Source of the DNA: Luteibacter sp. Sphag1AF
GTDB taxonomy: Bacteria; Pseudomonadota; Gammaproteobacteria; Xanthomonadales; Rhodanobacteraceae
Length of the DNA stretch: 64,000 bases
Direction: 5' to 3'
Assembly: GCF_014192715.1 (NCBI RefSeq)
Contig: NZ_JACHYH010000001.1
Span: 1-64,000 of the forward strand
The notes beneath the pieces are model-generated. The model ran no database searches, was not told where the DNA came from, and saw nothing but the letters and a program-made list of their open reading frames with translations. Position 1 is the first letter of the stretch. Every line of letters starts with the position of its first letter. Positions 35,317-44,667 of this stretch are shown piece after piece. The position numbers and the translations under genes were made by a program.

Positions 35317-35573
35317 CCGCACGAACAAACGCGTGCGTACGGGAAACCGGCGGAATTCCCGCCGAATCGCAACTAAATAGGATTCATTCCCAAAACCTTG
35401 CATGCGTGTGACTGGCGCGTTATGTTCGCGTTACGTCGCAAAGCGCCCGGGGGTTTGGCGCGACGTGGGGATCCCCATCCCCAATCCCTCTTTGCCCACA
35501 ACCAGTGCCGTTCGCGGTGCTAATTCCAAGCTGTTCAGCCTTGCCGTGTGCAGGGCCAGGGAGATTTTACCTA

Positions 35574-38500
35574 ATGTCAAGCTCCACCCTGCTCACGCGT
35601 TCGCGCGTGCTGAAGCGCACTGCGCTCGTGTCCGCACTTGGCGCCTGCCTCGTCGCCGGTTCCGCCTTCGCCCAGAGCACCGTTGGCGATGTGTACGGTA
35701 CCGCCACGGCCTCGCAGACGATCCAGCTCCAGAACCTCGGCTCGGGCCAGACCCGCCAGGTTGTTGTTGGTGAAGACGGTCGCTACCGCGTCTCGTCGCT
35801 GCCGGTCGGCAGCTACCGCATCAACGTTCAGCAGAACGGCCAGACCGTCACCACGCGTGACATCAACGTCGTTGCCGGCCAGAACGCACAGATCAACTTC
35901 ACCGCGCCGGCCACCAGCGCCGATGCGAGCCCGCAGGCCCTGGACACGGTTACCGTGTCGGCCAACGCCCTGGCTTCGATCGACGTCGCGTCGGTTGAGT
36001 CGCGCACCAGCTTCACCGCTGACCAGCTCGACAAGCTCCCGGTTCCGCGTAACGTCGTTGACGTTGCCGCGCTGACCCCCGGCACCACCAAGGGTGACTC
36101 GCGCTTCGGCAACCTGCCGTCGTTCGGTGGCGCCTCCGTTGCCGAGAACAGCTACTACGTGAACGGCTTCAACGTCACGAACCTGTACAACAACCTGTCG
36201 TTCACGGAAGTGCCGTTCCAGGCCATCCAGCAGCTCGACGTCCAGACCGGCGGCTACGGCGCCCAGTACGGCTTCTCCACCGGCGGCGTGACCTCGGTCA
36301 TCACCAAGCGTGGTACGAATGAGTGGAAGGGCGGCGCCAGCTGGGTGTACACCCCGGCCTACGGTCGTTCCAGCCAGGACACGACGTACCTCAACAACGG
36401 CAAGATGTACCGCAACTACGAGCGCAACAACGACAACGACAATGTCTACTCGGCATGGCTCGGTGGCGCGCTGATCAAGGACAAGCTGTTCTTCTACGGC
36501 ATCTTCCAGTCGCACAAGGAAACCACCCAGGTTTACCCGACCGCGACGTCGACCGCTGGCGCCACGCGCAATTCGTTTGACGACCCGTTCTATCTGATCA
36601 AGCTGGACTGGAACATCAACGACAGCAACATCCTCGAATACACGCGGATGAACAACACCCAGCACCAGACGAATAACTACTATTCGTCGGCCTATGGTTC
36701 GGACGGCACGCCGTACGCAACCACGTACCGCGGCGAGCGTCAGGTGAAGACCGGCGGCGACGTCGACGTGCTGAAGTACACCAGCTACGTGACCGATGAT
36801 CTGACGATCACCGGCCAGTGGGGCAAGATGAAGAGCAAGAACTCTTCGCAGTACATCAGCCCCGATGGCACCGTGACCAAGTACGACGGCAACATCAACG
36901 GCGCCAACGCCGGTTGCCCGTACGTCATCGACGCACGTGACAACGCCATCGCCGGCTCCGTGCCGAAGTACGGCTCCTGCTACACCGCCAGCACCATCGA
37001 CATCTTCAACGGCCAGGATCAGCGCACCGCATGGCGCGTCGACCTTGACTGGAAGGTCGGCGATCACGACATCGCCGGTGGTTTCAGCAAGGAAAAGTGG
37101 AGCTCGCAGTCCGGCCAGAGCTACGCCGGCGGCATGCTGTACTACTACCTGACCGACACTGATGGCGTTTACGGCCAGCCGGGTCGTGACTACGTCCAGC
37201 TGAACAACTACCGCACCGGTGGTTCGGTCTCGATCGACCAGAAGTCCTTCTACCTGCAGGACAACTGGCAGGTCACTGATCGTTTCCTCGCCTACATCGG
37301 CGTGCGTAACGACTCGTTCGACAACATGAACGGCGCTCACCAGACGTTTGTGAAGCAGAACAACATCTGGCAGCCGCGCCTGGGCTTCTCGTGGGATCTG
37401 TTCGGCGACTCGTCGACCAAGATCTTCGCGTCGGCTGGTCGTTACTCGCTGCCCATCGCTGCCAACGTGGCTCTGCGCGCTGCTACCTCGTCGTACTTCA
37501 CGACGCAGGACTACGCCTACACGTCGGTTGACTCGAAGGGCGTTCCGACGCTCGGCGGCGCACTGGGCCCGGTCCAGATCGTCAACGGCGAGAACGGCAG
37601 CACGCCGGACCCGCGCTCGGTGGCCTCCAAGGATCTGAAGCCGTACTCGCAGGATGAGTACATCCTCGGCTTCCAGCACCGCCTGACCAGCGACAACGAG
37701 TTCCTGAACGACTGGGTTGTCGGCGCCAAGATGATCTATCGCAAGCTCAACAACGCGATCGACGACACCTGCGACTGGCGTCCGTTCTACCGTTACGGCC
37801 AGTCCATCGGCCTGAACATGAACGCCAATGGCGACGAGTTCACCCCGCCGTCGACGATGCCGGGCTGCTACATCTACAACCCGGGCAGCAAGCTCTCCAT
37901 CGACATTGATCTGGACGGCAGCGGCACGCTCCGCAACGTCACGATCCCGGGCAACCAGCTCGGCCCGAAGGCGAAGCGCAGCTACCAGGCTGTGGTGCTG
38001 ACGGCTGAGAAGGCGTCGGACAAGTGGTACGTCAACGCGTCGTACACCTGGTCGAAGAACTACGGCAACACCGAAGGTCTGGTGAAGTCGGACAACGGCC
38101 AGGACGACACCGGCACGACCACCGACTTCGATTACCCGGAAGTCATGATCGGCTCGAACGGCTACCTGCCGAACGACCGTCGCCACAGCATCAAGGCGTA
38201 CGGCGGCTACAAGTTCTCGTCCGAGTGGTCCGTCGGCCTGAACATGCTGGTTGAGTCGGGTCGTCCGACCAACTGCTTCGGCGGTGGCAACTACATCCCG
38301 TACAACATCCCGGGCTACAACTCGGCGTACTTCTACTGCGAAGGCGACATCAGCTACCGCGGTACCCAGAAGCGCCTGCCCTGGAACTGGACGCTCAGCC
38401 CGAACGTCGTCTACACCCCGGCATTTGCCAAGGGTCTGACGCTGCAGTTCGACGCGATCAACGTGCTGAACAACAGCAAGCCGATCGCGATCAACGAAAT

Positions 38501-38609
38501 CGGCGAGCGCGGCAGCCAGACGCTGTACAACACCACGTACCGCGTGCCGAGCTACTACCAGACGCCGCGTTACTTCCGTCTGATGGCTCAGTACGACTTC
38601 ACCCTGTAA
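35574..38609 (+). CDS. TonB-dependent receptor with N-terminal carboxypeptidase-regulatory-like domain, Oar type (1011 aa)
   Basis: A large outer-membrane receptor related to the Oar (OmpA-related) group. After a signal peptide (KRTALVSALGACLVAGSAFA) comes a beta-sandwich domain: GDVYGTATASQTIQLQNLGS, YRVSSLPVGSYRINVQQNG and NAQINFTAPATSADASP. The TonB box LDTVTVSANALASIDV and plug follow: LDKLPVPRNVVDVAALTPGT, QAIQQLDVQTGGYGAQYGFS, GGVTSVITKRGTNEWKGG. The barrel ends in YFRLMAQYDFTL, with terminal aromatic residues. Codons are strikingly uniform (almost all C- or G-ending with few rare codons), which suggests very high expression. The start is the ATG at 35574, ten bases after GGGAG. A strong terminator follows. 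Substrate unknown. Confidence 0.93.
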   Translation: MSSSTLLTRSRVLKRTALVSALGACLVAGSAFAQSTVGDVYGTATASQTIQLQNLGSGQTRQVVVGEDGRYRVSSLPVGSYRINVQQNGQTVTTRDINVVAGQNAQINFTAPATSADASPQALDTVTVSANALASIDVASVESRTSFTADQLDKLPVPRNVVDVAALTPGTTKGDSRFGNLPSFGGASVAENSYYVNGFNVTNLYNNLSFTEVPFQAIQQLDVQTGGYGAQYGFSTGGVTSVITKRGTNEWKGGASWVYTPAYGRSSQDTTYLNNGKMYRNYERNNDNDNVYSAWLGGALIKDKLFFYGIFQSHKETTQVYPTATSTAGATRNSFDDPFYLIKLDWNINDSNILEYTRMNNTQHQTNNYYSSAYGSDGTPYATTYRGERQVKTGGDVDVLKYTSYVTDDLTITGQWGKMKSKNSSQYISPDGTVTKYDGNINGANAGCPYVIDARDNAIAGSVPKYGSCYTASTIDIFNGQDQRTAWRVDLDWKVGDHDIAGGFSKEKWSSQSGQSYAGGMLYYYLTDTDGVYGQPGRDYVQLNNYRTGGSVSIDQKSFYLQDNWQVTDRFLAYIGVRNDSFDNMNGAHQTFVKQNNIWQPRLGFSWDLFGDSSTKIFASAGRYSLPIAANVALRAATSSYFTTQDYAYTSVDSKGVPTLGGALGPVQIVNGENGSTPDPRSVASKDLKPYSQDEYILGFQHRLTSDNEFLNDWVVGAKMIYRKLNNAIDDTCDWRPFYRYGQSIGLNMNANGDEFTPPSTMPGCYIYNPGSKLSIDIDLDGSGTLRNVTIPGNQLGPKAKRSYQAVVLTAEKASDKWYVNASYTWSKNYGNTEGLVKSDNGQDDTGTTTDFDYPEVMIGSNGYLPNDRRHSIKAYGGYKFSSEWSVGLNMLVESGRPTNCFGGGNYIPYNIPGYNSAYFYCEGDISYRGTQKRLPWNWTLSPNVVYTPAFAKGLTLQFDAINVLNNSKPIAINEIGERGSQTLYNTTYRVPSYYQTPRYFRLMAQYDFTL

Positions 38610-38649
38610 TACCCGCCCCGCGTCGCCTCGGCGACAAAGAGCACAAGGA

Positions 38650-38678
38650 GGGCCGCCCGCAAGGGCGGCCCTTTTTTT
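38650..38678 (+). terminator. Strong Rho-independent terminator after the Oar-type receptor
   Basis: GGGCCGCCC / GGGCGGCCC with a GCAA tetraloop followed by seven Ts. The remaining bases up to 38820 hold no gene and presumably carry the promoter of the toxin-like gene. Confidence 0.92.
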
Positions 38679-38820
38679 GTTGCTCGCAATGGAGCGAACA
38701 CTCGCGGGCGACGCCACGCCACCGCGACGAGCAAACCCGACACACCATCTGGCGCGCGCTGACCGACGCCCGCCTACCCCATTCCTAAACTCTGGCGACC
38801 TTCCCACGCAAAGGACGCAC

Positions 38821-41800
38821 ATGGATATGCTGCCGCCGCAGGCCCCGCCTGCCATCACCCGGAATGTTCATCAGGAAGCCACGGCGGCGTTTGATCGCCT
38901 CGTGGGATTGCAGGCATGGCTGGCCACCGAGCAGGCCGCCATCCCGTCCACACCCGAGGTCATTGACGCAGGCTCACTGCCCCCCTTCCTGGACGCCATC
39001 ACCGCTTACTGGAACGCGCCATCCACAGATGGCACGCCGCGACGTACCGCGCTCGCAGACCGCATCGCGGTCGCAGCCTACGACCTTGGCCAACTGGCCA
39101 GGCAGGACGGCAACATGGACGACGCTGCCCTGGCAACCATCCGTCAGATGACCTCTGCGGGACCTTCCCCACTTCCGGCGCACATCAGGGTCAGCGAACT
39201 GATGTTCGGCGACGTGGCATATGCCGGTACCTTGCTCGTACAGGACGATCAGGCTCCGGAGCGCGTACTCGCTTTCTCCGTCGAACAGGGTTGGGAGTCG
39301 TTTCCGGATACCGACACCGCCTACGCCGCCCTGGGCCAACGCGCGCGCCGCACGCTGACCCTGGTGCATGATCTTCCCGGCATGGCGCATCAGGACGCAT
39401 CCCGGGTGACGATCGACACGGTCGTCAGTTCGCGTGACGTCGCCACCTCGCCTTTCGTCGCCCTGACCGAACGCATGATTGACGTTCAGCGCAGCAGGCT
39501 GAACCAGGCGTGGTTTGAGTTCCTGATCGGTGAAGATGGACAGCAACGCAACGCAGCCTTTGCAGACAACGTGTTTGATGCGCTGCGCCTGGATCAGATG
39601 CTTGATGTCAGCCAGGTGCTCGCCGTGCGCCATGCCGCGCTGATCGAAGCGTTCAACGAACAACGCCTGACGCGTGTTCCCGTGCAGGTGGCCAGCGACT
39701 GGCGCGAAGCCGAAGCCATTCACCAGGCAACGCTGGATGCGGTGACCTTCGAGGATACGAACCTTCTTTCGGCACCCCTGTCCCTGGCCGAGTATGCGAC
39801 CGGCGCGCTTCGCGATGCGCTCAACGCACAGGGCGTCACGCAGGACCCGGCCGATATCCGCATCCGCATCGACCCCTCGAATGATCCGGCCGCTTACCTG
39901 GGGTCGCTGCAAGCCCTGTTCGAGGGCACCACGCCGTCTCATATCAGCCTGATCGAGCTCGCCTGCCAGAACGTTGCCGCTTTCGACCTGGCGCGACTGA
40001 GTGCCCAGACCATCGACGGGCAGCCCATTCCCGCACTGGACGACGCGACCATCCGCCGCATCATACGAGCGGCCGACCTGCATACTCACTACCGCGCCTA
40101 CACAGACACGACCTTCCGCAGCGGACCTGATGCACCCCTGCGTCGCAATCACGCCGTCAGCATGCAGCAGGCACACATGTTTTTCCTCGCGCAGGAAGCG
40201 CGCCTGTCGTACTACCTGGACGACGCGTCGCGATCATTCCTTCCTGACCGATCCGAACGTGGCTACCAGTGGATCAAGGCTGTGCTGGACCATCCCGCCG
40301 CCGCGGGACGCGCGCGCGTCGAAGGTCACGAGATCGTCGTGAACCAGATGACGTATCTGGAAACACCGCTGCGCGATGTGCTGGCCATCAGCGTGCGCGA
40401 CGCCCGAAGTGTGGGCAGCGTGGTGCTGTACACGCCCGATGCGCCCGACGGCATCACCTTTCGCGAGTTTGCAGACCGGGCCGAAGCCGGACGACGCTTC
40501 TTCTATCACCCTGCTTTCCGCGAATATCTGCTCGACCGCCTGCCCGCCGACTTTGCGCAGGTGCTGCCCAACGGCGTCGCGCGAGCATTCGCCGGGGACA
40601 ATCTTGCCAACTGGGTACTGGGCTCCGGCTCGGACACGGCCTACACGAAGACCCAGGCGCCTTTCAGCGAGCGCGAAGTCTCGGGCGATTTCCTTGACGC
40701 TGCCTACAACGTGGAGGTCCAGCTCGCCCTGCGCAACATTCACACGCTGACGCGGAGCGCCGAACAGGCTCAGTGGTCCTGGCTGGTGGACAGATACCGC
40801 ACGGGGCTCACCGCACGCATCGTCGAGGACACGATCACCAGCATCGCCTCTGCACCCGCGCGCGCAGCGCAGGCCGCGTGGCGCTTCTACGACAACGTCA
40901 AGGCAGGCGACGACGTGCAGGCCTTTGTCGACTTCGCTGACTTCTACAGCGCCTCGCTTACCGCTGCGGCTCCCGTCTACGCGCTGAGTACGCCCGCGCT
41001 GGCTCACTCCATCACCGGCGCACGCTTTCAGAACGCCGGGCGCCTCGCCGAAGCGCGACCCGCCGTGCAGCCCGTTGTCGTTTTCGAGTCGCGCTTCGCG
41101 GCGAAAGGCGTCCGGCGGACAGGCGACACGAATCGTGCAGGCGTGTTCACCAGCGAGGGCAAGCATTACATCGAACACGGCGGCCAGGTGTACGCCGTGC
41201 GCTACGACGCCGACTACGGCACCTGGCGCCTCACGCGCCCCAACGGCGGGGCCGCATTCCGCGGGCCGGCGATCCAGCGCACAGCCACAGGGGGCTGGGC
41301 ACACAACCGCGTCGGCCTGCGCGGGGGCACAGGGCGCGGTGAAGGACGCATTGCTGTGCGCCGCGACGTGTATGACGAATTCACCGACGAGATGGAGCGC
41401 GCCTTTCCCGATCCGCATGAACTGGACGTGGTCCATACGCAGATGCAGCGCGAACTGCTTCATCACGTGCCCGCCCAACTCAGTGAGACACAGCGGCACC
41501 GCTGGCACGCCGCCCTCAACGCGGCACGCCACCGGCTCGGACAGGCGCAGCCTGCGCATCCGTTGCCTCCGCAAGACCTCTCCGGTGCGCGACCCGTGGC
41601 GGAAGTACCCCGGGGCTATACCGCAGTGCGGCCGTCGGACGTTCCCGAGGAACTCTGGTACTACGGAAGCCGCCCCTTCCGGACAAGCGCACTCCACAGA
41701 ACGATGGCCGCGAGCAACCATGGATTCCGGCCCAACTGGGCGGCCATCGACACGGAAAGCCTGGGCATGGGACAGCAAGGTATACGCCTGTCGACCGTCC

Positions 41801-42060
41801 CGCCGACATCGCCGCTTCATTTGATCCGATCCGTTTCAGCCGGGCCGGTGAGGGTGCGCATACGAACGTTCGCCGTCCGCATCAACGCGCGGCGCGTTCT
41901 CGCGCGTACCGAACCCTCCGGGGCCCCCTACGCCGACTTGCTGCGCAGGGAAGGTGGTGAGGGACACCACTACTTGTTGCGGACCAACACTGACCGGATG
42001 GTCAACCTCTACCGGGGCGAGCACGAAGTCCTGTCCAGTCTGCCTGCGGAGCCCCTGTAA
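38821..42060 (+). CDS. Dermonecrotic-toxin-like (DUF6543-type) large effector protein (1079 aa)
   Basis: Resembles the large toxins of Pseudomonas and Burkholderia that carry a DUF6543/dermonecrotic-toxin-like domain. Residues about 480-590 show its core: RGYQWIKAVLDHPAAAGRAR, LRDVLAISVRDARSV, VVLYTPDAPDGITFREFADR, FFYHPAFREYLLDRLPADFA. About residues 770-840 hold the second common module: GVFTSEGKHYIEHGGQVYAV and RYDADYGTWRLTRPNGGAAF. The C-terminal ~150 residues (from GYTAVRPSDVPEELWYYGSR) differ from anything I know and may be the toxic domain. The chosen start at 38821 has AAAGGA five bases upstream; there is no Sec signal, so delivery by a dedicated secretion system is implied. No immunity, chaperone or secretion gene is next to it. 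An ordinary hairpin and a DnaA-box repeat follow. Confidence 0.75.
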   Translation: MDMLPPQAPPAITRNVHQEATAAFDRLVGLQAWLATEQAAIPSTPEVIDAGSLPPFLDAITAYWNAPSTDGTPRRTALADRIAVAAYDLGQLARQDGNMDDAALATIRQMTSAGPSPLPAHIRVSELMFGDVAYAGTLLVQDDQAPERVLAFSVEQGWESFPDTDTAYAALGQRARRTLTLVHDLPGMAHQDASRVTIDTVVSSRDVATSPFVALTERMIDVQRSRLNQAWFEFLIGEDGQQRNAAFADNVFDALRLDQMLDVSQVLAVRHAALIEAFNEQRLTRVPVQVASDWREAEAIHQATLDAVTFEDTNLLSAPLSLAEYATGALRDALNAQGVTQDPADIRIRIDPSNDPAAYLGSLQALFEGTTPSHISLIELACQNVAAFDLARLSAQTIDGQPIPALDDATIRRIIRAADLHTHYRAYTDTTFRSGPDAPLRRNHAVSMQQAHMFFLAQEARLSYYLDDASRSFLPDRSERGYQWIKAVLDHPAAAGRARVEGHEIVVNQMTYLETPLRDVLAISVRDARSVGSVVLYTPDAPDGITFREFADRAEAGRRFFYHPAFREYLLDRLPADFAQVLPNGVARAFAGDNLANWVLGSGSDTAYTKTQAPFSEREVSGDFLDAAYNVEVQLALRNIHTLTRSAEQAQWSWLVDRYRTGLTARIVEDTITSIASAPARAAQAAWRFYDNVKAGDDVQAFVDFADFYSASLTAAAPVYALSTPALAHSITGARFQNAGRLAEARPAVQPVVVFESRFAAKGVRRTGDTNRAGVFTSEGKHYIEHGGQVYAVRYDADYGTWRLTRPNGGAAFRGPAIQRTATGGWAHNRVGLRGGTGRGEGRIAVRRDVYDEFTDEMERAFPDPHELDVVHTQMQRELLHHVPAQLSETQRHRWHAALNAARHRLGQAQPAHPLPPQDLSGARPVAEVPRGYTAVRPSDVPEELWYYGSRPFRTSALHRTMAASNHGFRPNWAAIDTESLGMGQQGIRLSTVPPTSPLHLIRSVSAGPVRVRIRTFAVRINARRVLARTEPSGAPYADLLRREGGEGHHYLLRTNTDRMVNLYRGEHEVLSSLPAEPL

Positions 42061-42070
42061 CGACTCCTGA

Positions 42071-42180
42071 CGTTGCGCTGGTCACTCGTTGACCAGCGCA
42101 ACGCAAGTCATTGGCAGATCACTCGTATCGAAGGTTATCCACAGGTTTATGCCATGCGTTTCCACAGCGCCTGTGGATAG
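42071..42180 (+). repeat. Dispersed repeat with DnaA-box motifs, copy B (diverged, with hairpin head)
   Basis: A 14-bp perfect stem (CGTTGCGCTGGTCA / TGACCAGCGCAACG, 42071-42103, loop CTCGT) is followed by CGCAAGTCA and then a perfect TTATCCACA (42135-42143), a partial TTTCCACA (42159-42166) and TGTGGATAG (42172-42180), which has one mismatch. Most diverged of the five copies. It fills the gap between the toxin gene and the convergent TPM gene. Confidence 0.75.
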
Positions 42181-42186
42181 AAACGT

Positions 42187-42210
42187 GCCCGCTCTAAAGA
42201 ACGAGCGGGC
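42187..42210 (-). terminator. Hairpin overlapping the stop of the second TPM gene
   Basis: GCCCGCTC / GAGCGGGC with an eight-base spacer containing the minus-strand stop codon. Only a short GTTTC follows on the minus strand, so it is a weak terminator at best. Confidence 0.4.
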
Positions 42211-42694
42211 GATCTGGCAACTCGTTGCGCCGGGGCGTTCCATCCGCCGGGAAATGGCGTACCAGCAGGGCATTGGCCGCAGCCACCCCGGCGATCATGC
42301 CCTCGCGCCAGCGTCCCGCACTGAATGCCTGACGCATCTGTGCGGTGATGGTGTCCCATTCGGCCTGCCCTACCTTCGCCACGATGCCGCGGTCTGCCAC
42401 GATCTCGATGCGATGCTCGGCCAGCAACACGTAAAGCAGCACGCCGCAATTGTCGTGCGTGTCCCACACGCGCAGATGCGTGAACACATCCAGAGCATGC
42501 GCCTGCACGGTATAGCCCCGAAGCACGGCGCCCACAGGCAAGCGGGATTCGATGACCACGCGAAGTTCGCCGCGATGCGATGCTTCTCCGGCACTCACAT
42601 CACGCGCGATAGCATCCAGAACGTCGGCCGGAAACTGGCGGTGCAACTGAAACCATTCGGAGAACAGATTGGCGAACACGCGCTGCATATCCAT
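42194..42694 (-). CDS. TPM-domain protein, second gene of the lemA operon (166 aa)
   Basis: The TPM domain (TLP18.3, Psb32, MOLO-1) is found in small proteins linked to membrane-protein quality control. Family features: FTHLRVWDTHDNCGVLLYVL, LLAEHRIEIVADRGIVAKVG and TITAQMRQAFSAGRWREGMI. There is no signal peptide or obvious membrane segment, so it is probably cytoplasmic or peripheral. The ATG at 42694 overlaps the stop of the upstream TPM gene (TAATG). The order lemA, TPM with a Gly-rich tail, TPM is common in proteobacteria. The 3' end carries a hairpin and converges on the DnaA-box repeat. Confidence 0.82.
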   Translation of the reverse strand: MDMQRVFANLFSEWFQLHRQFPADVLDAIARDVSAGEASHRGELRVVIESRLPVGAVLRGYTVQAHALDVFTHLRVWDTHDNCGVLLYVLLAEHRIEIVADRGIVAKVGQAEWDTITAQMRQAFSAGRWREGMIAGVAAANALLVRHFPADGTPRRNELPDRPLVL

Positions 42695-43587
42695 TACCAG
42701 CTCCCCGACGAACCGCCGCCACCAAAACTGCCGCCGCCGCCGCTGAAACCGCCGCCACCGCCGCCCCCACCGCCAAAGCCTCCACCACCAAAACCCCCGC
42801 CTCCGCCAAACCCACCCCAACCACCCCCGCCGATGAAGCGGGAGGCGCCACCGGGAATGGCCGCGAAAATGCCGCCGACCAAGGCCGCCACGAGGCCAAG
42901 ACCCAGCGACGCTGCGATCAGCCAGACAATCCCGCCCGCGACAGCGCCGCCCACGGGCGCGCGCACCCACCAGGGCGTTGCGCTGAGGAAACCTTTGACG
43001 GCAAGCACCACCACAATGAGGATGAAGAACCAGTTGCTGCCACCGCGACGACGCTCGTGCGATTCGTCGGGTGCCACGGGCGGCGGAAGCGCTTCGCCCT
43101 GCACGATCTGCGTGATCGCGCCGACCGCGTCGTTGATGCCGCCGTAGTAATCGTTGTTGCGGAAACGCGGTGCGATGTATTCACGGATGATGCGCGACGC
43201 AATCGCGTCAGGCAGCGCGCCTTCAAGCCCGTAGCCTGTTTCGATGCGCACGCGCCGGTCGCCCTTGGCGATCAGTAGCAGTACGCCGTCGTCCACACCT
43301 TTGCGGCCCACCTTGTTGGCTTCGGCCACTTTCAGCGAATAGCTTTCGATATCGTCCGGCTGCGTCGAATTGACCATCAGCACGATGACCTGCGCACCCT
43401 TCGCCTTTTCCAGCGCACTGAGCTTGCCATCCAGTTCGCCGATCTGCTGAGCCGTCAGCGTTCCGGTCTGATCGGTAACGTGACGGCTCAACGTGGGGAC
43501 CGCGGCCTCATCGGCCCACGCGCTGCTGGCCCATGGCAGCAGCAAGGCTGCCAGGCAGGCCAGCATCCGGCCCCGGAGGCGGAACAT
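42694..43587 (-). CDS. TPM-domain membrane protein with Gly-rich C-terminal tail (297 aa)
   Basis: YgcG-type protein. Signal peptide (MLACLAALLLPWASSAWA), then the TPM domain (about 30-165) with LSRHVTDQTGTLTAQQIGEL, GAQVIVLMVNSTQPDDIESY, NKVGRKGVDDGVLLLIAKGD and RRVRIETGYGLEGALPDAIA. Two hydrophobic segments (WFFILIVVVLAVKGFLSATP and VAGGIVWLIAASLGLGLVAA) precede an extreme Gly tail. The domain faces the periplasm. It overlaps both neighbours by one base, so lemA and the two TPM genes are one translationally coupled unit. The molecular role is not established in bacteria. Confidence 0.88.
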   Translation of the reverse strand: MFRLRGRMLACLAALLLPWASSAWADEAAVPTLSRHVTDQTGTLTAQQIGELDGKLSALEKAKGAQVIVLMVNSTQPDDIESYSLKVAEANKVGRKGVDDGVLLLIAKGDRRVRIETGYGLEGALPDAIASRIIREYIAPRFRNNDYYGGINDAVGAITQIVQGEALPPPVAPDESHERRRGGSNWFFILIVVVLAVKGFLSATPWWVRAPVGGAVAGGIVWLIAASLGLGLVAALVGGIFAAIPGGASRFIGGGGWGGFGGGGGFGGGGFGGGGGGGGGFSGGGGSFGGGGSSGSW

Positions 43588-44210
43588 CAGCGCGTGGCCG
43601 CAGGCGCCGGAGCAGCGGGCGTGCTGCCGAAGTCGACCGTGGGCGCCGTGGAGATGGCTTTTTCGTTCTCGACGCTGAAGTTGGGCTTGATCTTGTAGCC
43701 CATGACCTTGGCGGTGAGGTTGTTCGGGAACGACCGGATCAGCGTGTTGTAGGACTGAACCGAGGCCACGTAACGGTTGCGCGCCACGGTGATGCGGTTT
43801 TCCGTGCCTTCCAGCTGGGCCTGAAGGTCGCGGAACGAACCGTCCGCCTTGAGCTGCGGATAGTTTTCGCTGACCACCATCAGGCGGGACAGCGCACCGC
43901 TGAGCTGACCCTGAGCCGCCTGGAACTTGGCCAGCGCCTCCGGATCATTCAGAAGTTCGGGCGTGACCTGCACGCTGCCGACTTTGGCACGGGCATTGGT
44001 CACTTCGGTAAGCACGCGCTCTTCGTGCTGGGCATACCCCTTGACGGTATTGACGAGGTTGGGCACCAGGTCGGCACGGCGCTGGTACTGGTTCAGCACT
44101 TCGGACCAGGCGGCCTTGACGGACTCATCCTCTCGCTGGATGGCGTTATAGCCACAGCCGGACAAAAGAAGGACGACGAGCAGCGTTGCGGCAGCGCGCA
44201 GGAATTTCAT
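43587..44210 (-). CDS. LemA-family lipoprotein (207 aa)
   Basis: Membrane-anchored coiled-coil protein of unclear function, usually encoded with TPM genes. The start at 44210 is preceded by AAGGAG at eight bases. A lipobox (LLVVLLLSGCGYN) makes the anchor Cys about residue 18. The LemA fold follows: AIQREDESVKAAWSEVLNQY, QRRADLVPNLVNTVKGYAQH, EERVLTEVTNARAKV, and YNTLIRSFPNNLTAKVMGYK. Long amphipathic helices dominate. It is the first gene of the lemA-TPM-TPM unit and overlaps the next gene by one base. Divergent from nothing close; dgkA lies upstream on the same strand after an 85-base gap with a GC-rich hairpin. Confidence 0.92.
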   Translation of the reverse strand: MKFLRAAATLLVVLLLSGCGYNAIQREDESVKAAWSEVLNQYQRRADLVPNLVNTVKGYAQHEERVLTEVTNARAKVGSVQVTPELLNDPEALAKFQAAQGQLSGALSRLMVVSENYPQLKADGSFRDLQAQLEGTENRITVARNRYVASVQSYNTLIRSFPNNLTAKVMGYKIKPNFSVENEKAISTAPTVDFGSTPAAPAPAATR

Positions 44211-44295
44211 GGCGAAGGCTCCTTGCATGGGAGCGCTATAGAAGCATCGCGAGGCCAGCCGATGCAATCGCCCCGGTCATGACGGGGTGCGCCGT

Positions 44296-44667
44296 TCAGA
44301 TCCAGCGGGGCCCGAGAATCAGCGCCCAGGACACCACCACCATGGTCATCAGGATGAACACAGCGGCCGATCCCATGTCTTTGGCGCGCCCGGCCAGCTC
44401 GTGGAACTCAGGGCTGACCTTGTCCACCACGGCCTCGATGGCCGAATTGAGCAGTTCAGCCGACAGCACCAGCATCGGGAAGAGGATGAGGAGAATTTTC
44501 TCAATCGGCCCGTGCCCCAGCCAAAGGCCCAAGGGCACGATAACCACGGCCAGCCACACCTCCAGCCGGAAGGAGGCCTCATGGCGATAGCCGGCGGCCA
44601 GCCCTTTCATCGACCAGACAAAGGCCGCCGCGATCTGTCGCGGACCTCGATTTTCGGTACTGGCCAT
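44296..44667 (-). CDS. dgkA: Diacylglycerol kinase DgkA (123 aa)
   Basis: Small trimeric inner-membrane kinase that recycles diacylglycerol to phosphatidic acid. The signature ELLNSAIEAVVDKVSPEFHE then LAGRAKDMGSAAVFI is nearly identical to the family, with the catalytic Glu and Asn. N-terminal AFVWSMKGLAAGYRHEASFR with the substrate Glu follows the known pattern; three helices are visible. The start at 44667 gives the usual length; 49 codons of upstream frame are discarded. Likely a separate transcript from lemA downstream. Confidence 0.95.
   Translation of the reverse strand: MASTENRGPRQIAAAFVWSMKGLAAGYRHEASFRLEVWLAVVIVPLGLWLGHGPIEKILLILFPMLVLSAELLNSAIEAVVDKVSPEFHELAGRAKDMGSAAVFILMTMVVVSWALILGPRWI

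Noticed and set aside
35577-38858. A 1093-codon open frame on the minus strand opposite the Oar-type receptor
   Set aside because: It mirrors the receptor's codon pattern, has no start context or known domains, and the plus strand encodes a clear receptor.
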